Assembly: GCF_015644585.1 (NCBI RefSeq)
Contig: NZ_JADOBI010000005.1
Coordinates: 248,001-312,000 of the forward strand
Source of the DNA: Rahnella laticis
Lineage (GTDB): Bacteria; Pseudomonadota; Gammaproteobacteria; Enterobacterales; Enterobacteriaceae
DNA: 64,000 nt
Reading direction: 5' to 3'
The notes below the pieces were generated by a model. It was given only the letters and a program-made list of their open reading frames with translations. It had not been told where the DNA came from and ran no database searches. The position numbers and the translations under genes are program-made. Positions 56,928-64,000 of the stretch are shown piece after piece. Within the stretch, counting starts at the first letter, position 1. The number at the start of each line of letters is the position of its first letter.

Positions 56928-57833
56928 TCAGTCGCGCAACCATTCCCGGTTCATCGTTTCCGTATCGCCCATGTATTCCAGCAGCCACGCCAGCGAAGGC
57001 GACGGATTGCTCTGATCCCACGTCAGGCAGCACGGGCTATCCGGAAAGGTATTTTCCAGCGACAGAACCTGCAATTTTTGCTGTTCAATCCAGGGCGTCA
57101 CGCGGTGAACCGGCATCATGCCAACACATAAACCTTCGTTCAGACATTCCACCGCACACGTCCAGTCGGGAACCACCAGCCGCCGCTGGTTATCCAGCGT
57201 CCAGGTATCGCGTTTCGGCAATGTTCGCGATGTATCTTCCAGGCAAAGCGCCGGATAAGGCCGTAACTGATCGTCACTCAGTATTCCCGACGTCTGCGCC
57301 AGCGGATGTTGGGCGCTGACCACACAATGCCAGTCCATAAAACCCATATCGCGGAAATTGAACCGTCCTCCGACGGGGATCGCCCGCGTCGCGCCGATGG
57401 CGACATCCGCCCGCCCGTCTACCAGCGCGTCCCAGACACCGTTAAAGACTTCCGAATGAATGATGAGTTCGGTATCCGGGAAATGGCGGTAGAAATCCAG
57501 CACCAGCCGCCGTGTTCGCGCAGGTTTAACGATACGGTCAACGGCCACCCGTAATTCTCCGCGCCAGCCGTTGGCGACCTGCTGACACTGGCGGCGGGTC
57601 GCTATCATTTTTTTTGTCAGAACGCGTGCTTCATCGACAAAAACTTTACCGGCAGGAGTCAGAACGACGTAGCGGTGTCTGCGTTCAAACAACGAAACAG
57701 CCAGCCATTGTTCAAGCTGGCGAACGGTATAGCTGATGGCAGAAGGAACCCGGTGCAAGTCCTGCGCAGCAGCGCTGAAACTGCCTGTTCGGGCGACAGC
57801 ATCAACCACTTCAAGAGCATATTCTGACCACAT
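56928..57833 (-). CDS. punR: PunR (YdhB), LysR-type activator of punC
   Basis: A 301-residue LysR-type regulator (E. coli 310). The helix-turn-helix MWSEYALEVVDAVARTGSFSAAAQDLHRVPSAISYTVRQLE is near-identical to YdhB, and LPKRDTWTLDNQRRLVVPDW follows E. coli. In E. coli it activates punC in response to purine nucleosides. Divergent from punC across 136 bp, the usual LysR layout. Confidence 0.95.
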   Translation of the reverse strand: MWSEYALEVVDAVARTGSFSAAAQDLHRVPSAISYTVRQLEQWLAVSLFERRHRYVVLTPAGKVFVDEARVLTKKMIATRRQCQQVANGWRGELRVAVDRIVKPARTRRLVLDFYRHFPDTELIIHSEVFNGVWDALVDGRADVAIGATRAIPVGGRFNFRDMGFMDWHCVVSAQHPLAQTSGILSDDQLRPYPALCLEDTSRTLPKRDTWTLDNQRRLVVPDWTCAVECLNEGLCVGMMPVHRVTPWIEQQKLQVLSLENTFPDSPCCLTWDQSNPSPSLAWLLEYMGDTETMNREWLRD

Positions 57834-57969
57834 CGTTTAGCCTTCAATATTTTTGATAGCAGATTGCAAATATTAGCGTTTCACAAGCCTGTTATCAAAG
57901 CGTTAAACTCCGCATCCGATACGATTTCCGCGTCAAATCATCTGCAATAAATAAATTAAAGAGACAATA

Positions 57970-59181
57970 ATGAAACCCTCACTTGGATTTATGCTCTATC
58001 TTGCCGGGCTGAGCATGCTTGGCTTTTTAGCGACAGATATGTACCTTCCGGCCTTCAGCGCGATGCAAACCAGCCTGATGACCAGCCCGGGGATGATCAG
58101 TGCCAGCCTGAGTATTTTCCTTGGCGGATTTGCCATCGGCCAGCTGTTGTGGGGGCCACTGTCCGACAAGATTGGCCGCAAACCGGTATTGCTGATTGGC
58201 TTAGCGCTCTTTGTCGTCGGTTGTCTGGGCGTGTTGTGGGTTGAGAATGTCCGCGCCCTGCTGGCTCTGCGTTTTCTGCAAGCTGTCGGCGTCTGTGCCG
58301 CCGCCGTCACCTGGCAGGCGCTGGTGGTGGATCGTTTTTCTGCCGATGTTGCTAAAAAAACCTTTGCCAGCATCATGCCGCTGGTTGCGCTTTCCCCTGC
58401 TCTGGCACCTTTACTGGGCGCCTGGGTTCTCAACCATTTTGACTGGGAAGCGATTTTCGTTCTGCTGACCGCTGTGGCAGCTATCTTACTTATCACCACG
58501 TTCACACTGCGCGAAAATGCGCCAAAGGTTCATGCTCCTGCTGATAAAGCCGGTTTCGCAAAGCTTCTCGCTTCGCGGGTTTACAGCGGTAACGTGATGA
58601 TTTATGCCGCCTGCTCTGCTGGCTTTTTTGCGTGGCTGACCGGTTCCCCGTTTATTCTCAGCGACATGGGATATTCCCCGGGCGTGATTGGCCTGAGCTA
58701 TGTTCCGCAGACGATTGCTTTCCTGCTGGGCGGTTTTGGATGTCGTGTGCTGATCAGCAAAACGGATGGGAATAAGATCCTGCCGTGGCTGCTGGCAGGT
58801 TATGGCGTCAGTGTGGCGGGTCTGTTCGGCGTGGCTATATTTACTGATGCGGGGCTGGTGAGTCTGTTAATTCCCTTCTGTCTGATGGCTTTGGTGAATG
58901 GCGCGATTTATCCCATTGTTGTCGCAAATGCATTAATGCCATTTCCTGCTAATACAGGTAAGGCCGCGGCGTTGCAAAATACCCTGCAGTTGGGTCTGTG
59001 TTTCCTCGCAAGTTTGCTGGTTTCCGCATTTATTGTGCAACCACTCATGGCGACAGTCACCACGATGCTGTCTACACTACTGTTGGTAGTTTTAGGCCGC
59101 TGGCTGTCACTGCGCCGGGAAGAAGGGCAATCTGGTGAACAGGAACCGGAGCAGAAACAGCAGGCACGGCATGCGAATTAA
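57970..59181 (+). CDS. punC: PunC (YdhC), MFS purine nucleoside transporter
   Basis: A 403-residue DHA1-type MFS transporter, the E. coli length. [22 protein letters not shown] with the TDMYLPA motif and the motif A loop [16 protein letters not shown] are clear; 12 membrane spans are visible. E. coli PunC imports adenosine-type purine nucleosides. The C-terminal tail is Glu/Gln-rich. Confidence 0.94.
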   Translation: MKPSLGFMLYLAGLSMLGFLATDMYLPAFSAMQTSLMTSPGMISASLSIFLGGFAIGQLLWGPLSDKIGRKPVLLIGLALFVVGCLGVLWVENVRALLALRFLQAVGVCAAAVTWQALVVDRFSADVAKKTFASIMPLVALSPALAPLLGAWVLNHFDWEAIFVLLTAVAAILLITTFTLRENAPKVHAPADKAGFAKLLASRVYSGNVMIYAACSAGFFAWLTGSPFILSDMGYSPGVIGLSYVPQTIAFLLGGFGCRVLISKTDGNKILPWLLAGYGVSVAGLFGVAIFTDAGLVSLLIPFCLMALVNGAIYPIVVANALMPFPANTGKAAALQNTLQLGLCFLASLLVSAFIVQPLMATVTTMLSTLLLVVLGRWLSLRREEGQSGEQEPEQKQQARHAN

Positions 59182-59541
59182 TAGTGATAATGACTATAAG
59201 TAACAATCACTTAATGGACATTTACATTCGCAGCGATTAACTATTGAGAATGCCAGCCGGCGAGCCTATACTCAACTGAACCCAATAAAATAGCATTTTT
59301 ACAATACTTTTATTACATACTTAGCGTCGGCGCGAGGATCGCGTCACACTATTTATTCTGGTTCGTTTTTCAAGGATGATTTTCCTGCCCACATTTTGTG
59401 TGCAGGCGTTCTTCTAATTTCCTCTGTTGGTGTCGAATATCGGACGTGGCGCAAGCCGTCTGTTCTCATAAAGACCTGCACAAATAGCCTTTGCTTTTCC
59501 CGGCAGGTTAATAAGTCAGAAGAGAAAGTGATGGAGAAGCT
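59182..59541 (+). promoter_or_regulatory. cfa upstream region
   Basis: About 360 bp without a gene. A CTATACT stationary-phase-type -10 lies at 59266-59272, and further AT-rich promoter-like stretches occur at 59280-59320 and near 59505. E. coli cfa has a distal vegetative and a proximal sigma-S promoter and a long leader targeted by sRNAs; which element is used here is not decided. Confidence 0.4.
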
Positions 59542-60693
59542 ATGAGTTCATCGTGTATAGAAGACCAAAGCATTCAGGACAATCAGTGGTATCGGATAGT
59601 CAGTGAAATGCTGGCTACGGCAGACATCCAGGTTAACGGTAATCGCCCTTTCGACCTTAAAGTAAAAAACACTGACTTTTTCAAGCGTGTTTTACAGGAA
59701 GGTTCTTTGGGTCTGGGTGAAAGTTATATGGATGGTTGGTGGGAATGCGAGCGCCTTGATATATTTTTCCAGCGCGTTCTCCGTGCCGGTTTGGAAAATA
59801 AACTCCCCCACCATTTTAAAGACACACTACGTATCGCGGCAGCACGCCTCACCAATCTTCAGTCCCGCAAACGGGCATGGATCGTCGGGAAAGAACATTA
59901 CGATTTAGGTAATGATTTATTTACCCTGATGCTCGACCCGTACATGCAATATTCCTGTGGCTACTGGAAAGATGCCACGACGCTTGAAGAAGCGCAGGAA
60001 GCTAAACTCAAAATGATCTGCGATAAACTGCAACTGAAACCGGGCCAGCGTATGCTCGATATCGGCTGCGGCTGGGGTGGATTATCTGAGTTTGCAGCCC
60101 GCAATTATGGCGTCAGCGTCGTCGGCGTTACGATTTCTGCCGAACAACAAAAGCTGGCCCAGAAACGCTGCGAAGGCCTGGACGTCACCATTTTGCTGCA
60201 GGATTACCGCGATCTTAACGATCAGTTCGACCGTGTTGTTTCCGTCGGTATGTTCGAACATGTGGGTCCAAAGAATTATGAGACCTACTTTAATGTCGCC
60301 CGGCGCAACATCAAACCTGACGGCATTTTCCTGCTGCACACCATAGGTTCTAACAAAACAGATCTGAGTGTCGATCCTTGGATAGATAAATACATCTTCC
60401 CCAACGGATGCCTGCCATCTGTCCAGCAAATTGCTCAAAACAGCGAGTCATTGTTTGTGATGGAAGACTGGCACAACATCGGCGCAGATTATGATCGTAC
60501 TCTGATGGCCTGGAATGAACGTTTCCAGAAACACTGGCCTGAACTGGCAGAACGTTACGGCGACCGTTTTCACCGGATGTTCACCTACTATCTGAATGCC
60601 TGTGCGGGTGCTTTCAGAGCGCGTGATATTCAGCTCTGGCAAGTTGTGTTCAGCCCTGAAGGTGTGGATGGCGGGATGCGCGTGCCGCGCTAA
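59542..60693 (+). CDS. cfa: Cyclopropane-fatty-acyl-phospholipid synthase
   Basis: A 383-residue SAM-dependent enzyme (E. coli 382) that adds a methylene bridge across unsaturated acyl chains of membrane lipids in stationary phase and acid stress. The SAM site MLDIGCGWGGLSEFAARNYG, QDYRDL, VSVGMFEHVG and the ending GGMRVPR are conserved. GGAG precedes ATG 59542. Confidence 0.97.
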   Translation: MSSSCIEDQSIQDNQWYRIVSEMLATADIQVNGNRPFDLKVKNTDFFKRVLQEGSLGLGESYMDGWWECERLDIFFQRVLRAGLENKLPHHFKDTLRIAAARLTNLQSRKRAWIVGKEHYDLGNDLFTLMLDPYMQYSCGYWKDATTLEEAQEAKLKMICDKLQLKPGQRMLDIGCGWGGLSEFAARNYGVSVVGVTISAEQQKLAQKRCEGLDVTILLQDYRDLNDQFDRVVSVGMFEHVGPKNYETYFNVARRNIKPDGIFLLHTIGSNKTDLSVDPWIDKYIFPNGCLPSVQQIAQNSESLFVMEDWHNIGADYDRTLMAWNERFQKHWPELAERYGDRFHRMFTYYLNACAGAFRARDIQLWQVVFSPEGVDGGMRVPR

Positions 60694-60724
60694 TGCGCAA
60701 AATTTTTTTACCGCGCTACCAAAG

Positions 60725-60755
60725 CAAAAAACCGGACGTTAATGTCCGGTTTTTC
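60725..60755. terminator. Bidirectional terminator between cfa and ribE
   Basis: AACCGGAC (60730-60737), loop GTTAAT, GTCCGGTT (60744-60751), with A-run left and T-run right. Serves convergent cfa and ribE. Confidence 0.88.
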
Positions 60756-60790
60756 TTTTTGGTGCTTCTTCACACACGTGCTGAAAATAA

Positions 60791-61444
60791 TTATTCAGCC
60801 TTTTCGATCATCGCCTGCGCTGTGGCTATTGCGGCTTCGCGGCTGGCCAGCACACGTTCAACCGTATCGACGATGGCCTGCGTTTGCGGATCAATTTCAA
60901 TATTAATTTTATCCCCGAGACGCTTAGTGCCGAGCGTGGTTCTTTGCAGCGTTTCAGGAATTAAATGCACACAAAAACGGGTCCGGGTCACTTCCCCGAT
61001 GGTCAGGCTGATACCATCAATCCCGATATACCCTTTATGTAATACATATTTCATTAAATCTTCATGCGGCATGCGGAACCAGATTTGACGGTTATTTTCT
61101 GACGTCAGAATTTTCGCCACTTCGGCAGTACAAATAATATGCCCGGACATTAGATGCCCGCCGATTTCATCATTAAAACGCGCTGCTCGTTCCAGATTGA
61201 CCTGATCACCGACGTTCAGATCGCCGAGATTGGTCAGACGCAGGGTTTCTTTCATCAGATCGAAACTGACTAAATCCCCCTTCACTTCTGTGACCGTCAG
61301 ACAACAACCGTTGTGCGCGACAGAAGCCCCCAGCTGGAGGTTATCAAGCATATCCTCAGGCAGACGCACTACATGGGTACGGAAATTCGGTTTTTCGTCA
61401 ATGGACACGACCGTTCCGGTTCCCTGAACTATTCCGGTAAACAT
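60791..61444 (-). CDS. ribE: Riboflavin synthase alpha subunit
   Basis: A 217-residue enzyme (E. coli RibE, also called RibC, 213). It starts [12 protein letters not shown] and has two tandem lumazine-binding repeats (residues ~1-95 and ~98-195), with [11 protein letters not shown] in repeat 1 and GIDGISLTI in repeat 2. It dismutates two dimethylribityllumazine molecules to riboflavin. No FMN riboswitch was seen in the 255-bp upstream gap. Divergent from mdtK. Confidence 0.97.
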   Translation of the reverse strand: MFTGIVQGTGTVVSIDEKPNFRTHVVRLPEDMLDNLQLGASVAHNGCCLTVTEVKGDLVSFDLMKETLRLTNLGDLNVGDQVNLERAARFNDEIGGHLMSGHIICTAEVAKILTSENNRQIWFRMPHEDLMKYVLHKGYIGIDGISLTIGEVTRTRFCVHLIPETLQRTTLGTKRLGDKINIEIDPQTQAIVDTVERVLASREAAIATAQAMIEKAE

Positions 61445-61591
61445 AGCCTATTCCTCAATGTTTAAATCTGCTGTATTAAGACGACGCTAAGGTCAGTTTG
61501 CCGCAGAATTAAATGAAAGCCAAATCTCTGCGGACAAAAATAGTCTGGGATTGAAGGATTTCATTATTTAACCGGTCATTAACAGCATTGT

Positions 61592-61619
61592 TTGCTTAAA
61601 AATATTGAAGATGTACAAT
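61592..61619 (+). promoter_or_regulatory. Promoter of mdtK
   Basis: TTGCTT (61592-61597), 16-bp spacer, TACAAT (61614-61619) with a TG one base upstream. Predicted start near 61626, leaving a leader of about 75 bases before mdtK. Confidence 0.65.
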
Positions 61620-61647
61620 CTTCTGGCTATTTTCCGCTCTTAAATGC

Positions 61648-61668
61648 CGCCACGTGTGGCGTTTTTTA
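61648..61668 (+). terminator. Intrinsic terminator inside the mdtK leader
   Basis: CGCCACGTGTGGCG (61648-61661) is a perfect self-complementary stem followed by six T. It lies between the predicted promoter and the mdtK start, so it would end a ~40-nt leader RNA unless relieved. Confidence 0.7.
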
Positions 61669-61699
61669 TTCAATATAATCAACAAAAAAAGGTGTATCA

Positions 61700-63073
61700 G
61701 TGCAGAAGTACCTTGCAGAGGCGCGGGTATTATTGGCGCTTGCGATCCCGGTCATCCTTGCGCAGGTAGCCCAGACCGCCATGGGCGTTGTCGATACCAT
61801 TATGGCCGGTTCAGTCAGTGCCACCGATATGGCTGCGGTTGCCGTCGGCACCTCCATCTGGCTGCCCGCGATTTTATTCGGCCATGGTTTATTACTTTCA
61901 CTGACGCCCACCGTTGCTCATCTGAACGGCGCCGGCCGCCGCGATAAAATCGGCCATCAGATCCAGCAGGGATTCTGGCTGGCTTCCGGCGTTTCCGTAC
62001 TGATCATCGCCGTCTTGTCTCAGTGTGATCATCTCATCGGGCTGATGCACAACATCGATCCTGAACTGAGAGAAAAAGCCGTCGGTTATTTGCACGCCAT
62101 CATGTGGGGTGCACCGGGGTATTTATTCTTTCAGGTATTACGCGATCAGTGCGAAGGATTGTCAAAAACGAAACCCGGCATGGTCTTCGGGTTTATCGGC
62201 CTGCTGGTGAATATTCCCGTTAACTACATCTTCATCTACGGGAAATTTGGCGCGCCGGCTCTCGGCGGCGTAGGTTGTGGTGTGGCGACGGGCACCGTTT
62301 ACTGGGTCATGTTCTTCATGATGCGATTTTACGTGCGCCGCAATTACACGATGCGCGATATCGTTGCCCCTTCCCGCTTTGCAAAACCTGACTGGCCGAC
62401 GCTGCGCCGTCTGATTCAGCTCGGGATGCCGATTGCGCTGGCGCTGTTCTTTGAAGTGACGCTGTTTGCCATTGTCGCGCTGCTGGTTTCACCGCTAGGT
62501 ATCGTGGCCGTCGCCAGCCATCAGATCGCGCTTAATGTCGGCTCACTGATGTTTGTGATCCCCCTTTCGCTGGGCGTTGCGGCAACGATCCGCGTCGGCT
62601 CGCGGCTCGGTGAATCTTCGGTAGAAGGCGCCAAAGTGGCCGCTTACACCAGTATTCTGACCGGCATTCTGATGGCCTGTTGTACAAGCATGGCCGCCAT
62701 CATTTTCCGTGAACATATCGCGTCACTTTATAATGACAATGTCGAAGTGGTGACGCTTGCATCTCACCTGCTGATATTTGCCGCACTGTTCCAGATTTCA
62801 GATGCAATTCAGGTGATCGGCAGCGGCGTACTGCGCGGATACAAAGATACGCGTTCGATTTTCTATATTACGTTTGTCGCCTATTGGGTCCTGGGATTGC
62901 CGGTGGGCTATGTGCTCGGGCTGACTGATCTGCTGGTGCCGCAAATGGGGCCAAGCGGATTCTGGTGCGGCTTCATTCTGGGTCTGACTTTTGCGGCGGT
63001 CATGATGACGTTTCGTATGCGCTGGTTACAAAAACAACCGTCATTTACTATTTTACAAAAAGCAGGCCGTTGA
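61700..63073 (+). CDS. mdtK: MdtK (NorE/YdhE), MATE-family multidrug/Na+ antiporter
   Basis: A 457-residue MATE transporter, same length as E. coli MdtK. It starts at GTG 61700 with AAGGTG upstream (protein [20 protein letters not shown]). Twelve membrane spans in two pseudo-repeats are visible; [14 protein letters not shown] and [31 protein letters not shown] segments match. It exports fluoroquinolones and other cations in exchange for Na+ or H+. Confidence 0.96.
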   Translation: MQKYLAEARVLLALAIPVILAQVAQTAMGVVDTIMAGSVSATDMAAVAVGTSIWLPAILFGHGLLLSLTPTVAHLNGAGRRDKIGHQIQQGFWLASGVSVLIIAVLSQCDHLIGLMHNIDPELREKAVGYLHAIMWGAPGYLFFQVLRDQCEGLSKTKPGMVFGFIGLLVNIPVNYIFIYGKFGAPALGGVGCGVATGTVYWVMFFMMRFYVRRNYTMRDIVAPSRFAKPDWPTLRRLIQLGMPIALALFFEVTLFAIVALLVSPLGIVAVASHQIALNVGSLMFVIPLSLGVAATIRVGSRLGESSVEGAKVAAYTSILTGILMACCTSMAAIIFREHIASLYNDNVEVVTLASHLLIFAALFQISDAIQVIGSGVLRGYKDTRSIFYITFVAYWVLGLPVGYVLGLTDLLVPQMGPSGFWCGFILGLTFAAVMMTFRMRWLQKQPSFTILQKAGR

Positions 63074-63100
63074 TCTGATTTGGGATAGCGTGGTTTGAAA

Positions 63101-63139
63101 TTCCGCGGGCTGCGAATGTGATGCAGCCCGCGGAAAATT
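63101..63139 (+). terminator. Hairpin terminator after mdtK
   Basis: TTCCGCGGGCTGC (63101-63113) and GCAGCCCGCGGAA (63123-63135) form a perfect 13-bp stem with a 9-base loop. T-run is short (AATTTC), so termination strength is uncertain. Confidence 0.7.
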
Positions 63140-63305
63140 TCGTCATCTGACCGGCCGTTATGCCTAAAAAAACAACGCAATGCGCATTAGCTCGGCAATC
63201 ACTCACAATATGACAGTAAAATGTCTTTTTTCCCTTGCCAGCATTCAGAGAGGTCGCTAATATTCGTCCCCGTCGCCAACACTGGCTGACACCGAAGAAA
63301 ACGAT

Positions 63306-63382
63306 GCGTCCGTAGCTCAGTTGGTTAGAGCACCACCTTGACATGGTGGGGGTCGGTGGTTCGAGTCCACTCGGACGCACCA
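63306..63382 (+). tRNA. valV: tRNA-Val (GAC), first copy
   Basis: A 77-nt cloverleaf with acceptor GCGTCCG/CGGACGC, T-loop GGTTCGAGTCC, anticodon loop TTGACAT (anticodon GAC) and encoded CCA. It follows mdtK, as E. coli valV-valW do (with a small gene between). Confidence 0.97.
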
Positions 63383-63411
63383 TTCTTCAAAGCTTTACCG
63401 TTGCACATTGT

Positions 63412-63488
63412 GCGTCCGTAGCTCAGTTGGTTAGAGCACCACCTTGACATGGTGGGGGTCGGTGGTTCGAGTCCACTCGGACGCACCA
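63412..63488 (+). tRNA. valW: tRNA-Val (GAC), second copy
   Basis: Identical in sequence to the copy 29 bp upstream, including CCA. The two are probably cotranscribed and processed. Identical tandem copies suggest recent duplication or gene conversion; E. coli valV and valW are also near-identical. Confidence 0.97.
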
Positions 63489-64000
63489 AAGCAACGTTCT
63501 CTCTCCTCCTTTCTGTTTTATACTTTCCCTGAACACTTCCAGTTTCTGAATAAATCTGATTTGAATTTTCCGTTCACCCTACTTCTGAATTTTAAATCGC
63601 TCCGCCGTCATCCGTTTGTATTTTTTTAAGATTATTTCTCAAATGTGGCATTTTCGAAGGTACCGTGACGAAACTGTTATCCCTTCGGGTTTTTGCTCTG
63701 CCCGCTTTGGATAATTGCGCAACAAAGCTCTGTCATCTGCCCTAAGCTTGCGCAGCATCACGTTTTTTATTTGGTTTCCCTCCCCGTTCCCCTCTATAAT
63801 ACGCATCGTCTCTTCGATTGAATGGTTTCAGCCCCTTGATCTGTCGATATCGCACTTATAAAAGCGTGACCACTCCAGTAGCGATGATTAATCGCACAAA
63901 TCGCTATGCTTTGGCTGAACTTAATACACCATTCCTTTCACAGTCTTCTACGCTTAGTAATGATTTGATTCAACCAGGCAACACCTCAATTCCGCGCGGG
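63489..64000 (+). promoter_or_regulatory. Probable pykF upstream region (gene outside window)
   Basis: About 510 bp without an ORF. A promoter TTGGTT (63771-63776), 18-bp spacer, TATAAT (63795-63800) is followed by a Cra site (63819-63830). In enterics this arrangement is typical of pykF, whose coding region would start beyond the edge with a long leader. The part 63500-63760 shows nothing recognisable. Confidence 0.55.
63819..63830. promoter_or_regulatory. Cra (FruR) operator
   Basis: TGAATGGTTTCA fits the Cra consensus TGAAWCGNTTCA well and is positioned about 12-23 bases after the predicted start, so Cra would repress until fructose-1-phosphate relieves it. I recall the same core at E. 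coli pykF. Confidence 0.7.

Noticed and set aside
61445..61699. FMN riboswitch upstream of ribE
   Set aside because: In enterics the FMN riboswitch sits before ribB; no RFN-type conserved blocks were seen on the minus strand here.
63444..63629. 61-codon ORF starting in the second tRNA-Val
   Set aside because: It begins inside a tRNA gene and lacks a ribosome site.
1..64000. CRISPR arrays, insertion sequences, prophage or integrase genes
   Set aside because: No regularly spaced repeats, transposase, integrase or phage structural genes were found anywhere in the window.

Overview
The window looks like chromosomal DNA of an enteric gammaproteobacterium in the Yersiniaceae (a Rahnella, Rouxiella or Ewingella type organism is my guess, from gene order and protein similarity recalled from memory). 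Nearly every core gene matches an E. coli product in length and motifs: psp, sap, pdxY-tyrS-pdxH-mliC-anmK-slyB-slyA-ydhIJK, gloA-rnt-grxD-mepH-purR-punR-punC-cfa-ribE-mdtK-valVW. No insertion sequence, prophage or CRISPR array was seen.

Region by region. 1-9.3 kb: edge of a MetQ/NlpA-type binding protein gene, opgB, and a complete Liv-type ABC importer (livJ-H-M-G-F, minus strand). The importer has a sigma-54 promoter and two NtrC-like sites upstream, so it is probably nitrogen controlled; an 84-bp palindromic element lies between livJ and livH. 9.3-14.5 kb: hemB, then a CvaA/CvaB-type class II microcin export pair divergent from a 63-residue double-glycine-type peptide gene, with no recognisable immunity gene. 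14.5-21.4 kb: ycjF-ycjX-pspDCBA with divergent pspF, then the sRNA RyhB (Fur boxes) and a Zur-boxed CobW-family zinc GTPase. 21.5-30.4 kb: sapABCDF, a double CMD/AhpD-like protein and dtpA.

30.5-38.9 kb is an accessory block placed where E. coli has dtpA directly followed by gstA: a hexapeptide acetyltransferase, two diguanylate cyclases, a GGDEF-EAL protein with a damaged GGDEF site, an AraC regulator, a small membrane protein and a DapA-like lyase. 39.1-49.3 kb returns to conserved order (gstA to ydhK), with a PhoP-like box at slyB and a SlyA operator at slyA. 49.3-63.5 kb is the ydhF-to-valW stretch. ydhF has an in-frame TGA; sodC, nemR, lhr, sodB and ydhP of the E. coli arrangement are missing; the 29-codon ynhF is present. 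The window ends in what looks like the Cra-controlled promoter region of pykF.

Main themes are envelope stress and peptide defence (psp, sap, slyB, mliC, microcin-like exporter), metal homeostasis (RyhB and the Zur-regulated GTPase side by side), c-di-GMP signalling, and purine and vitamin metabolism. The most interesting items are the orphan microcin-like peptide/exporter locus, nitrogen control of the liv operon, two intrinsic terminators in leaders (nemA, mdtK), and the in-frame TGA in ydhF.
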